DNA from: Physcomitrium patens
Lineage: Eukaryota > Streptophyta > Bryopsida > Funariales > Funariaceae
Assembly: GCF_000002425.4 (NCBI RefSeq)
Contig: NC_037262.1
Span: 5,927,123-5,991,122, forward strand
Length of the DNA stretch: 64,000 nt
Direction of reading: 5' to 3'
In this document: positions 11,166 through 22,307 of the stretch, one piece after another
How the letters are laid out: each line of letters opens with the position of its first letter
How positions within the stretch are numbered: the stretch's first letter is position 1
Position numbers and translations under genes: made by a program
Notes under the pieces: model-generated
Seen by the model: the letters and a program-made list of their open reading frames with translations, nothing else
What the model was told of the DNA's origin: nothing
The model's database searches: none

Positions 11166-12497
11166 TGTCGTATGGTGTGACTTGCTATCTAGGAATATAC
11201 TGGATATCTAGCTATAGAGAGTTTAGCTTAAACCTTTACATGAATCTTGTCTTAGCTTCCAAAACTCCTTTGATTTGCATAATACTCAAAATATAACAAA
11301 ATTCCTTCAAAACATATTTTTTCCGCGAAGGATTTTCTTGTCTTGAATTTTAGAAATTCATAACTCTTGATCTAGCTATTTATTTTATTTCAAATTTATA
11401 AGTTAGGTAGAATTTATCCTTAACTTTTACTAAAAAAAAATCCCACTACAAATTCACTTTCAATCTTTTGGCATCTAAGAAATCCTAGCAGATGCTCTTA
11501 ACCCTAATTTACAAGCACCTAAGCACTATTTTCTTAATATCTCAAGAATCCAATACTCAAATGTCATAGAACTTATGTATAAAGTTTACTTACATGAATT
11601 TATATATTTCTTGAAATTTTGAGCCAAAACCTTGTCAAATTGCTGAAGATATAGCTCAAGACACAACCACTAGTAAATCGGATCATTTACTACCCTTCGA
11701 TTTCATGGGCTGACTTCAAAATCTAATATCTCCTTTATACCAACTTGAAATCCAATAAGGAGTCTGTGAAAAGTGTAGCCGAAAAAATTTTCTCTCTAGT
11801 TGCAATCATCGATTCTCAATTGCGCTCAGTTTGAATGCATTATGTCAAAAATAGTGACAATAGCTCCCAAATCAACACCTTAAATTTGAGCGCCTATATC
11901 TCCTTCATATAAACTCCAAATCATACAAGATTTGTACCAAAACCATAGCCAAAATCCTAAACTAACTGATCATAGCCTTTAAAGCTCAAATGGTTCCGAA
12001 AGACTAACCCTAATTCCTAATATGGCCTTGGGCAGCCTCCTCAAAATCCATTGGTCATGATTTTTGATCAATAAGAATGGAGATTTTCATCATCCATCTC
12101 CATTCATCTATATTGGTGCCCTAATTATTTCCTTTGCTACCAAAATCCTTCTTCAATCTTTTTTTTTATAAGATTTATATATTTTATACTCTAAACACCA
12201 AATGAAAGAACCAAAATAAGTTTTCAAATGTCACCAATGTCTAACAAAGGTGATTCTAAATATTTAGAAATTATTGTCAACCAAAACCAATCTTAAAAGC
12301 CACTATCAAAAGGAAATTAAAGTTATACAAATTCTATAGTAATCTTTTTAAACAACCTCTTTTCAAGATAATAATCAAATTATATTCTACAACCAACTAA
12401 AATCTACTAACATGGCTCTCACCATGTTACTCAATAAATTATATATTAAGTACATAATTATATTATTTTCATATAGTAGCCGAATCACAACATGACA
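11166..12497 (+). mobile_element. Solo LTR of family D inside the 5' LTR of copy 2
   Basis: 1,332 bp from TGTCGTATGGTGTG to ATCACAACATGACA, with TGTC/GACA inverted ends. It interrupts the family A LTR exactly: the flanks TATGTATGCAC and GCGTCATGTAG join to the uninterrupted LTR sequence at about 3600. Possible target repeat GCAC/GCGT, degraded by transitions. It shares its ends and several inner blocks with the 1,589-bp copy at 33669 but has lost an internal segment. No coding region. Confidence 0.8.
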
Positions 12498-12737
12498 GCG
12501 TCATGTAGTTAGCTTGTTCTACAAGCTACTACACAAAGATAACTTGTTCCACAAGCTACCAATACATGGTTAGCTTTTTGGCCAAGTTTCTAACCTACAA
12601 ACACATCTAAAGTCAAAACCGCTTCTATGAAGCTTATAAGAAGCTTTTCTAGAAGACTTTATAAAATTATTCTATATTTATCAATTTCTACTTAATCATA
12701 TAAGTAACTATTGAGGTAAATATATGTGTCCATGATA

Positions 12738-13891
12738 CCAACCTATTTCGACGCCGCCTTGAATCTAACACTTTGTCCACTTCAAACTCCAAATTATTAT
12801 CTACTTCTATAGGAAGACATGGCATTTATCTTCTTTCCAAGATATTCATTGTCTTATAGGCGTCAAGAAAGAACACATGAAATACAAGGTGGATCTTTAT
12901 AGAATCTAGTAGATATAATCAATAAGCAACAAGATTGACTTGTTTACTAATAAAAAAAGGTCCAAGCCTACAATAGTCTAACTTGTTAAAAGGACAAGTA
13001 ATTTTGATATTGTGACAAAGTAACTATATCTTGTCACTTATGTTGAATTATGGTTGCTCTTTACGATAGGAATTTACATTGGACTTTTGTTATTCTTGAG
13101 CTTCCTTTAATTGTATCTTCATTGTTGGATGTAGCTCTGACAAATAATTTATTAAATCTTCCATTGTAAGATTATCAACTTTTGAAAAATCCAAAGTATG
13201 AAGTCATGGGTGATAACCATAATTAACAAAGAAAGGTATTTATTGAGTAGAAAAATATACCAAATTATTATATGTAAATTTTGCTACTGGCAAAAGAGTT
13301 GTCCAATCATCTTGATGATAGTTGATGGTACACCTTAAATAGTGCTTCAAAACTTAATTCATCTGTTTTATTTGCCTATTAGTTTGAAGATGAAAAATCA
13401 AAGAAAGTTTTATATTGATCTTTAAAATCTTAAATAGGATTTTTTAAAATCTTAATACAAATTAAGTTTTCTTATTTGATATAACATCCTTTGGTAATCC
13501 ATAATAGCAATAGATATTATCAATGAAAAGTTTAGTTATTTTTTTACCTAAAATAGATTTTGTACATGGTATAAAATATACTATTTTGGTGAAGTAATCT
13601 ACAATTACAAATATAAAATGACATAAACTTGAACTTGAAAGATCTATAATAAAATCCATAGAAATGGAAAACAATGGTTGTTTGAATATAGGCAATGGTT
13701 ACAGAAGTCCATAGGATCAATAACAAAGAATTTTTGATCTTGAATAAATGTCACATGATTAGACAAAGTCTTTTACCACCTTCTATATTTGCGGCCACTA
13801 AAAATCTTTAAATATAAGAACTAAAGTCTTATTGTATCCAAAATTTCCTACTATTGAAAACTCATAACATGCTTAAAGAACACGTAAATAT
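12738..13891 (-). pseudogene. Chromovirus copy 3: integrase-chromodomain remnant
   Basis: Minus strand. 12740-12830 is the start of the chromodomain-proximal part (complement of CGCCGCCTTGAATCTAA, the EVLDSR region). 13462-13695 is a 77-codon open piece of the integrase core: SISMDFIIDL (first catalytic Asp), a VDYFTKIVYFIPCTKS segment, and FIDNIYCYYGLPKDVISN (second Asp region). It stops at about 13891 where family D LTR sequence begins. Neither LTR nor the upstream pol survives in this copy. Confidence 0.78.
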
Positions 13892-15830
13892 TATCGGGGT
13901 AGAGAGAGTTTGCCTCAAGAAAGCATTGGGCTCTTAGTTGCCACTAATTGCTCAATCAAGTCTTGAGATAAAGAAGACCAAGTTCATATATATATATAAT
14001 ACTTTTAGGTACTATTACACTAAATATATATAAGTCTTAAGTTCCCAAAAATACCCAAAATATGATAAAACCTCTAAATCCTTTAATATCATTATGGGAT
14101 ATTATTCGTGAACTTCAAAAACTCATATCTTTCAATCAGACTGTTCAAACGTACTCAAATTTTACATCAAGTACTAATGTACTTTTAACAACTACTATAA
14201 CAAATTTCAATGACAAATTCATTACAAATCTTAAGATATCACCAAAACACTAATAGTAGCTTTAAACCCTAGGTTTTCTATATTTGCATGCAATTTTCTT
14301 CATATCTCACAAACTAAGCACTCAAATGCCACAAAATTTATGTGTTTAGTTTTTTTATACAATAATCTATCTTTTCCAAAAGGTTTGAGCCAAAAATTCT
14401 TCCAGAAACTCAAGATATGGCTCCAACCATTACTATAAACAAAATCACTTACTTACTGCCTTTGATTTGGATGTGTTGACTTCAACCCTCTATAACTTCT
14501 TTATCTGAGCTCCGAATTCATCAAAAAATATATAAAAAGTACAATCAAAGAAGTGCTCTCTTCAACTTCAATCGCCGATGTCGGAGTAGAGAGAGTTTAT
14601 CTCAAGAAAGCGTTGGACTTCTAGGTGCCACTAAATATTCAATCAAGTCTAAGATATAAAAGTACCAAGTTTATATATATTATATTTTTTTTTTTTGGAC
14701 AATTACATCAAAACATAAGCCCAAGTATCAAGAAAATATCCAAATGTATGATAAAGTATCTTAAAATCTTATATATCCTTATGAGAAATATTTCTCGAAC
14801 TTCAACACCTCATATCTTACAATCAGACTATCCAAACAACTTCAATTTTACATGAAGTACTGATATGCTTTCAAAAACTACCACCAAAAAATTCAATCAC
14901 AAATTCGTTATAGATCTTTAGATATCACCAAAATCCTAACAGTAGCTTTAAATCCTAGCTTACATAGACTTGCATGCTAATTTCTTCATATCTCACAAAA
15001 TAAGTATTAAAATACCATGAAACTATGATTTATAGCTTCTTAACTTAATGATTCATAATTATAATAATTTTGAGCCAAAAATTCGTCCAAGAACTCAAGA
15101 TATGGCTCCAACCATTACTATCAACAAAATGACTCACTTACTACCTTTGAATTACATGTGCTATCTTCAATGCCCTATAACTCCTTAATCTAGACTTGGA
15201 ATTGGTCAAATAGTATATGTAAAGTGTAGCTTAGAAAGTATCCTCTCCAACTTTAGTCGCCGAAATTTCATTGCTCTCTATATGCATAGGTTATGCTTCA
15301 AAGAGTGACAGTAGGTACAAATTTGACACCTTAACTTCGAACACCTATATCTCCTTCAAAAAAACTTGAAATCACACAAAGTCTTCATCCAAATTATATC
15401 GAAAACTTTGAACTTGATAATACCAGCTTCCAAAGCTCGAATGACTTTGAAAGAGAAACCCTAATTCCTAATAAGGCCTTGGGCAGCCTCCTTGAAGCCT
15501 ATTGGACATAGTCTTCAACTAATAGGAATGAAGATTCTCATTCCTTGCCCTCATCTAACCATGCCTTGCTTTCATCTCTTCTTATAAGCCTCCTATTAGT
15601 TAAGATTTTCTTCTTTAGGCTCTAATCTCCTCTCAAGGTTTTATACTTAACATTTAGGTCTTACATTTTTTTTAAATGCTATAATCAAAAAAGATAAAAT
15701 TCAAAGTAAATATTCTTAAATCCACTCTTTTTAAATTAATCTATTAACCATTCTAACATACACCAAGACTTATGAACATATTATATGTTCTAACTAATTT
15801 TTAGATATTATAAGTAGTTACAGTATGACA
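13892..15830 (+). mobile_element. Two family D LTRs head to tail, the first truncated
   Basis: The first copy starts at 13892 (TATCGGGGTAGAGAGAG, ancestral TGTCG) and breaks off at 14578 after CAATCGCCGA. The second starts at 14579 with TGTCGGAGTAGAGAGAG and runs to ACAGTATGACA at 15830 (1,252 bp). Positions 13892-14578 align along their length with 14579-about 15265. The cut point in copy one corresponds to TCGCCGAAATTTC in copy two. This fits insertion of one LTR element into another followed by LTR-LTR recombination, with loss of the remainder. Small plus frames at 14062 and 14625 are not genes. Confidence 0.7.
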
Positions 15831-15942
15831 TCCTGTCTATGAAGCTTTTAGGAAGCTTCTCTTGAAGACTTTATGAAATTATTCTATATTTACTTACTTC
15901 TACTTAATCATTTATATAACTATTGAAGTAAATGTATATGTC
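15831..15942 (-). repeat. Family A LTR fragment
   Basis: About 110 bp matching the outer 110 bp of family A LTRs (CTATGAAGCTTTTAGGAAGCTTCT... to GTATATGTC). A few further LTR bases (CCATGAC) follow after the inserted family B LTR, at 17674-17680, and then reverse transcriptase sequence of copy 4 on the opposite strand begins, which marks a rearrangement junction. Confidence 0.6.
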
Positions 15943-17673
15943 TGTTTTCGTAATACGTGAAGTCTTGCTTGAGAATGCTCCGGGCACCTAACTGTAGAAG
16001 GTAGAATGGAAATTGAAACTACAAAATCCTAACTATAATATAATAATAACTAAATTCTAATTAGATCATAATAATGCTAAGAAAGCCTTAATCAAATTCA
16101 AAGAAACCTCAAAGAAATTTCAAAGAAATAATAAGAAATCTTAAAAAAATATTAGAATAATCTCAAATATCTCTCAAATATATTTCAATTCAATCTTAAT
16201 TTAATTCTAATTAAAATCCTATTGGACTTCATTGAAATTTTAGGCCAAAATTAATTTAATCTTAAATTCTAAATAAATCCTAATAAAATCCTAAACCCTA
16301 AACCAAACCTTAATCAAATTATAAATCAAACTCTATCCAAATTCTTAACAAATCCTAAATCAAATCCTAAATCCTAAATCAAATCCTAAATCTTAAACTA
16401 AATCCTAAATCCTAAAATAAATCCTAATCAAATTCTAAATCAAATCCTAACCAAATCTTAACCAAATCTTAAACCCTAAATAAATCTTAACCAAATCCTA
16501 AATCCTAAATCAAATCCTAAACAAATTTTAAACCAAATCCCAACCAAATCCTAAATAAAATCCTAACCAAACTCTAAACCCTAAACCAAATCCTAACCAA
16601 ATCCTAAACCTTAAACCAAACCTCAACCAAATCCTAGTAATTCCCACAACTGATTCAAACCATAATAATTAATGAATGAACTGTTGATCTTAACTTAAAG
16701 TTTGCATACTTTTTAAAAACTAAGTTGAAAACAAGCACAAAAAATTTGAAAAAGATCGGAATAACAAAATAAACGATAACCTCAAAAACGTGCTCAAGTA
16801 TTAGTCGGCCTCCTTCTCCAACGTTAATGCCAATCTCCTAGAGCCAATATCTCTCCTTTTCACCGCTCGATTGATCTCAAAATTCTCATATACATAGAAA
16901 AACAAGTTTAATATCCTCTCACACAAATTTCACTCCAATCCAACTAGTAGATTGTAAGAAATCATAAAAACGCTTACAAGACCTAAAATTCTACTTTCTG
17001 AGACCTTGATCCACTTAAACCTCAATAATCTTCAATTAAACTATTAAATTGATCTCAAATTTACAATACATATTGAACACAATTATAACCATTAACGCAT
17101 AAAATTTTACTTATAGATCTATTACAAAACTCTTGAAATCATCCAAAACGTAAACCCTATTTTATTTCACAAAACCCAAGTCATCCAAAACAAACCTTGA
17201 CTTTGCAAAGCTCTTACAAAGTCAATAGACTTTCAAATCACCCAAATCCAATGCTCATAAAAATCTCATCCAATCTTCTATCAAATTCTATTCTTCGATC
17301 TCCCAAAGAGTCCCAGGGTCATCATTGAGACTCGGTTTTGTGGCTCAAGGTCTGATTTCGATCCTAGTTCATAACCGGCCCTCTTTGGGTATCAATATCT
17401 AATTTTTCTAAGTAAATTTTGCTATAATTTACTCCTAATTTTTTTCTAAAGAAGCCTTTATCATTTATTTTTCCAATCTACTTTATTTTGCCTTATTTAT
17501 GGCCCTACAAAGTATGTAGAAGTTATTTTTCTAAAAAAGTAGCATTACTACAAAAAGTTTTACTACCTCCCTATCTTTTATCCATATTTTTCTATTTTAT
17601 CTTTTAACTTGGCTCTTCTATAATAAGATCCATATTATCATCTTTCACCATATAGTCATGTTACAACATGACA
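15943..17673 (+). mobile_element. Solo LTR of family B, with telomere-like repeats
   Basis: 1,731 bp from TGTTTTCGTAATACG to GTTACAACATGACA. The 5' zone (CTTGAGAATGCTCCGGGCACC, near 15970) recurs in degraded form at 58950 and the region 16800-17000 recurs at about 59350-59520, so it is a repeat family. The last 14 bases equal those of family D, showing that B and D are related. No coding capacity. A repetitive CCTAAA-type block fills 16015-16640. Confidence 0.65.
16015..16640. repeat. Degenerate telomere-like repeat block
   Basis: About 600 bp of short A/C/T units such as AAATCCTAA, TCCTAAACC and CCCTAAACC, with almost no G on this strand. Near 16290-16305 and 16571-16590 two consecutive plant-type telomere units (CCCTAAA) can be read. 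Most units vary between 7 and 12 bases, so it is telomere-like rather than a true interstitial telomere. It lies inside the family B LTR. Confidence 0.7.
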
Positions 17674-17680
17674 CCATGAC

Positions 17681-19600
17681 AACTACTCAAGTTAATTTCT
17701 TAGGATACATCATTTCCAACAAAAGACTAATAATGGATCCAAAAAAAGGTCTAGACTATGATGGATTGAAAGATTTTAAAAACAAAAAAAAAATGTGCAA
17801 TTTTTTTTGAGCTTTGTCAATTACTATCAAATCTTCATTAAGAATTTTTCTTAAGTTGTAGCTCTACTTACATGTTTGATTTATAAAGACAAACTTAAGT
17901 AGAATAAAGAAACCAAAGCATTATTTGATATTTTAAAAAAAATATATATTTTTGTACCAATCTTATATTGTGTTGACTTTTTTAAGGTATTTTTCATGGA
18001 AATAATTGCATCAGATTTTTTCTTGGATGGAGTATTGTCACAAATAGGAGCAAATAACAAATTCCATCTAATAGCTTTTTATTCCAAATTTTTTTTAGCA
18101 ATCGAGATTAATTATAAGATCTAAAATTTGTTACAATTGTGGATTCATTTTAAGAATGGCATCATTATTTAGAAGGCACCTGAAATCTAGTTATAATATA
18201 TATAAATCACAAGAATCTTTAGTACTTCATATTGACACATATTTTGAATTGTTGCCTAGCTCATTGGAGCATGTCTTCATTGAGATTTGATTTCAAGATC
18301 ACTTATCAATCCAAAAAACAACAAGGTTGATCAAATGTCCTTTTTAAATGTTCTTATCTTACACCAAAAGAAAGAAATGGATCTTTTAATCAATAAAGAA
18401 TAATTTTCTTGAAGCTAGAGTATTTTTTCTTTTAAGCAATAAAATCAATATTGATTGTTGACTCAATCTTTGTCAAACAAATTCAATCAAGCATGTCCTC
18501 TAATCTTCTTATCTATAATATTAAGAATAATTCTTCTAAATCTTATCATATTTCCAAATTCAAGTTTAAGAACAACATGTTCTGTTTTGAGAGAGGATTA
18601 TACATTCTAAAAAGCAAGGTATGATTATGTGTTCTTTAAGTTTCATGATTTTCTAGCAATCGAACATTTTGGATGTAATAAGACTTTGGAGCTAATATCG
18701 AGAGATTTTTGCTCATCTCAAATGTAGAAGGCACTTAAAAAATTTAATCAATCATGTGAAATTTGTTTAAGATCTAAAACTCCTTGCTATCAATCTTATG
18801 AACTTCTTCAGCTATTACCTATTCTAAAATAACTATAGTCTTCCATTTTTATAGATTTTATCATAGATCTTCCAATCTCAGGTTTATATGATTCTATATT
18901 TGTGATAATAGATCATTTTACTAAAATGGTATATTTTATATCATATAAAAAATCTATTATTAATAAAGAAATGACTAAGTTTTTTCTTAAAAATATCTAT
19001 TACTATCATAGATTACCTAAAAATAATATATCAAATAGATGGACTCAATTTATATGAAGATTTTAGAAAATTCTTTTCAAAATTCTAGAAATCAATATAA
19101 AGCTCTCTTCAGTTTTTCATCTTTAAACTAATGAGCAAACAAAATGTGTGAATCAAGTTTTGGAGTAGTATTTGTGATAAACCATCAATTTTCATGAAGA
19201 TAAGTGAATAATTTTTTTGCAATTGGTAAAGTTTGCATACAATAATTCAACATATTAATCTATTCAAAATAACATCTTTTTTTTGTTAATTATGGTTATC
19301 ATCCATAACTTGATACTTTTAACTTTTCAAAATTTGATAACCCTTCAACAAAAGATTTGGCAAATCATTTGTGAGAATTACATACAACAATGAAGGCACA
19401 GTTAAAAAGAGCTCAATAACAATAAATAATCAATGTAGATTTCTATTGCAAGGAACAACTATAATTCAACATACATAACAAAATATGGTTACTCTATTGT
19501 AATATCAAGACTACTTATCCTTGTAACTAATTCGACTATCATAAGCTTATATTTTTTTTTATTTGTGAAAAAGTCAATCCTATTGCTTATTGATTATAAT
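17681..19600 (+). pseudogene. Chromovirus copy 4: pol fragment
   Basis: Plus strand. It starts in the reverse transcriptase just after the palm (ACTCAAGTTAATTTCTTAGG, the QVDFLGY region). It continues through the connection and RNase H (about 17800-18400), the integrase zinc domain (about 18620-18780) and the core (18840-19150, with the complement-free wording seen in copy 6). It ends in the integrase C-terminal part near 19560-19600. The chromodomain and the 3' LTR are not found. Stops are frequent and no long open frame remains. Confidence 0.72.
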
Positions 19601-21000
19601 TGCTTGAGCCACTTATAAAAATGGCATAAGGTTTTTACTTGCCAATATTTTACTAACTAGTTGAAAGCTCTCTATTAGATTAAATTTTAAAGCCAACAAA
19701 TTAATACTAAAAAATATAAGAATATTTAATACTTTATAAGCTAAAATATGTATCGTGTCTTTAATACTAATATCTCTATTTGGTGTTGAAGTTAAAATAA
19801 AAGATCTTATGAAAAAATTAATATTTTTAAGGTTAAGTAATAAAATCAATTTTACATGAATATTAGAGTCTTTTCAATTGCTTGAATGGCTGGGAAAGGT
19901 TTTTAGTACTATACTTATTATAAGTGCTATATTATTAGCTACTATTTAGTACATGTGGAAATTACAACTACCATTTGTCTCAATGCACCAAATTTATAAT
20001 CTTTTAGGGAAGAAGAATTTGTTCTATTTCTAAAATTTACATGAAATCTATAGACTTGGCTTGATAAGGCCACATTATTAAATCTCTTTTCTACCTTTGC
20101 AATTCTAGCTTCTAAAGCGATTTTTTTATTCAAAGCAAGTTGCTTATGTGGATGTAATTTAAAGAAATTAATTTCATTGTGGTTAAGTTTATTACAATGA
20201 ATATAATTTAATTATTATTTTTTATTTTATTTATCTCCTATCTTAGTCATGTATGACCATATTTATCTTAAAACTTCCATACTTATACTTTAATTATTTA
20301 ATGAATATTTAAAGATGCTGAAAAAATAGTGGATCTTCAATTGTAAACAAAGTTGTCTTCATTGCTTGAGCCATTTATAACAAAGCAGATGGAGTACTAA
20401 TTAGGGAAGTAGCTACTTCTTTTCTTTTAGTGTCTTTTGAAGATGTATCAACTCTTCTTTAGATTGGATCTTCTTCCTTCACCATGGATATTAAACTTGA
20501 AATAGCATCCTCTTAAAGAGTTGAAATAAGGTCTATTTATACTTTTCAATAATGCTCTATTTTATGCAACTCAAGTGAGTGTTCTTCATTCCATCTTCTA
20601 TAGGTTTGGAGCACCTTATGCTCCAAGTGTTATAATAAGAGCTCAAAGGCATATTACTCATTGAAAGTAGAAAACCTTTGATGCTTCTCTTTCATCTGTA
20701 TTTGAAATCTAAACTTTAAATTTGATAAAGAAATGTCTCTAATTCATCTTGAAAATTGATCTTCTATTGTGCTTCAAGGATTATTCTCTATCTCATAAAA
20801 CATATTTACTTCCAAGATGCAAAACCTTCTAGAGGTATTTAATGCTAAAATAGGCTTGAAAGCCTCATTAATATCTACTACTAATTCAAAGTCATTAGTG
20901 TAATCGCCATCCAAGTAATTTGGTGAAAAAAAATAATAATATTGATTTTTAGTATGCACCATAAAAGAAAATTACTTGAATATCCACAACTATCTTAAGG
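19601..21000 (-). pseudogene. Decayed coding remnant of unknown kind
   Basis: The minus strand holds a frame that stays in register from 20962 to about 20290, interrupted only by stops of the transition type (TGA, TAA). Its first piece (20774-20962) contains YLDGDYTNDFELVVDINEA, and later parts read KFRFQIQMKEKHQRFSTFNE and TYRRWNEEHSLELHKIEHY. A further open piece at 19942-20133 starts with a charged, coiled-coil-like segment (KKIALEARIAKVEKRF). AT-rich, stop-laden sequence between 20150 and 20290 could be an intron. I do not recognise the protein. It may be a captured or host-derived pseudogene, or an unusual gag. The flank 19601-19940 shows nothing else. Confidence 0.35.
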
Positions 21001-22270
21001 CTAAAAGGAAAATTTGTATTTGCAAATACCACCAAGCTTTATAGTTTATTGGTGAACACTTTTGGATCACCACAAATCTGATATATCCATAAACAAAAAG
21101 AACTTGTTGGCCATCAATGCCACATCATTTCTATACTATGCCTATTAATATAAATTAGTATATAAAAAAATAGAGTAATTATAGAAGATTTCCAAGAACA
21201 ACATCTACAATTATAGAAAGGTTCCAAAAACAAAGTCCAAAAATCCATACTTAATCCTCATCTTCAATAATACTGAAGCATAAATCAAAAGTGAATCAGA
21301 ACAATCAACACCTACTTGCAATTTATGGTCAAAAATTATAAAAAATTTTGATAATAAAAGTTAATTGTAATAAAATAAAATTTAGAAAAATAAGAAAAAA
21401 TATAAAATTTACTTAAAAAGTAATCAATATTTAGTAAGTGATATTTCAATATTCTAAATGATCTCTACTTAAAAAACTAAAAATGTCAATGAGTCTTTTT
21501 GGGCTCTTCTACATAAAATTGACTAAAAAATGATCGAGTCCTTTAACTATAAATATCTATGATTGTATAATTATCTATGATTGTAGATGTCAATTACCAT
21601 GAGATCCTATGATTTTGTAGCCTTATCACCATATGATGCAGATTGTCTCTGTTTACTATTGTCAGTTTCTAATTACTATTGCAAGCTATTATAATTTTAT
21701 TTTATTTTTTATTTTTATTTTTTTCATTCAATTTTATACATACAATCTGTATATCATATCAAATATAGTACAATACAAAAGATTACACTCCTTCAATTTA
21801 ATTCTTGTACCAAAATTAATGAGTTTAATGTAGAACGTCAAATCATTGTATCTTACCACCCAATGCATTATAAAACAAAAAATGATAACAAAAAATAATA
21901 GACTACATATCTACACATTGAAATCCTGACATTGCATCCAAATTGCATGTCAAAATACTATAATCTTTCATAATTTCATGACTTAATTCTCTCCTACCTA
22001 ATGCCATATTTTAACTTGTCTCAATATACTTTGCTTGGTGACATAACTTGTTTTTTGTACTATAATCTTGTCTCATATAATATTTTCTACTACCTAACTT
22101 CTATATTGCAACATATTTTGATGTAGTGTTGTACTCCTAATAATACCCAATACCACAATTGTATTCCAATACCTCTTGTAATACACCAATACTTATCCCA
22201 ACTAGATTTTGATGCCCAATACAACAATACTCAAAATCTAGCAATAAAAACAAATCAAAATTATAAAATT

Positions 22271-22307
<37 letters not shown>

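Larger units (their letters stand above)
3297..12737 (-). mobile_element. Chromovirus (Ty3/gypsy, family A) copy 2, nearly complete, nested
   Basis: The order on the minus strand is: 5' LTR (10851-12737, split), gag (10633 down to 7870, split), protease (7444-7869), reverse transcriptase and RNase H (about 5831-7440), integrase with C-terminal chromodomain (4406-5830), untranslated 3' region, polypurine tract, 3' LTR (3297-3845). Two later insertions, family D LTRs at 8170-9853 and 11166-12497, account for 3,016 bp; without them the element is about 6.4 kb, normal for this group. It is the best preserved copy: the protease DSGA motif, the YLDD box and the chromodomain are all readable. Stops break every long frame, so it is not autonomous. 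I see no perfect target duplication; the right flank lies in the chromodomain of copy 3 but the left flank does not match, so the locus was rearranged. Confidence 0.88.
10851..12737 (-). repeat. 5' LTR of copy 2, split by a family D LTR
   Basis: The pieces 10851-11165 and 12498-12737 together make about 555 bp and match the 3' LTR at 3297-3845. The outer end reads TCCATGATA (ancestral TGACA). The minus-strand TATA box is at 11051-11060. The 1,332-bp insertion 11166-12497 lies between them, downstream of the promoter in transcription terms on neither functional side, and would have disrupted the LTR. Confidence 0.8.

Noticed and set aside
16015..16640. CRISPR array or true interstitial telomere
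   Set aside because: Units are short, irregular and without spacers; most are not exact telomere units.
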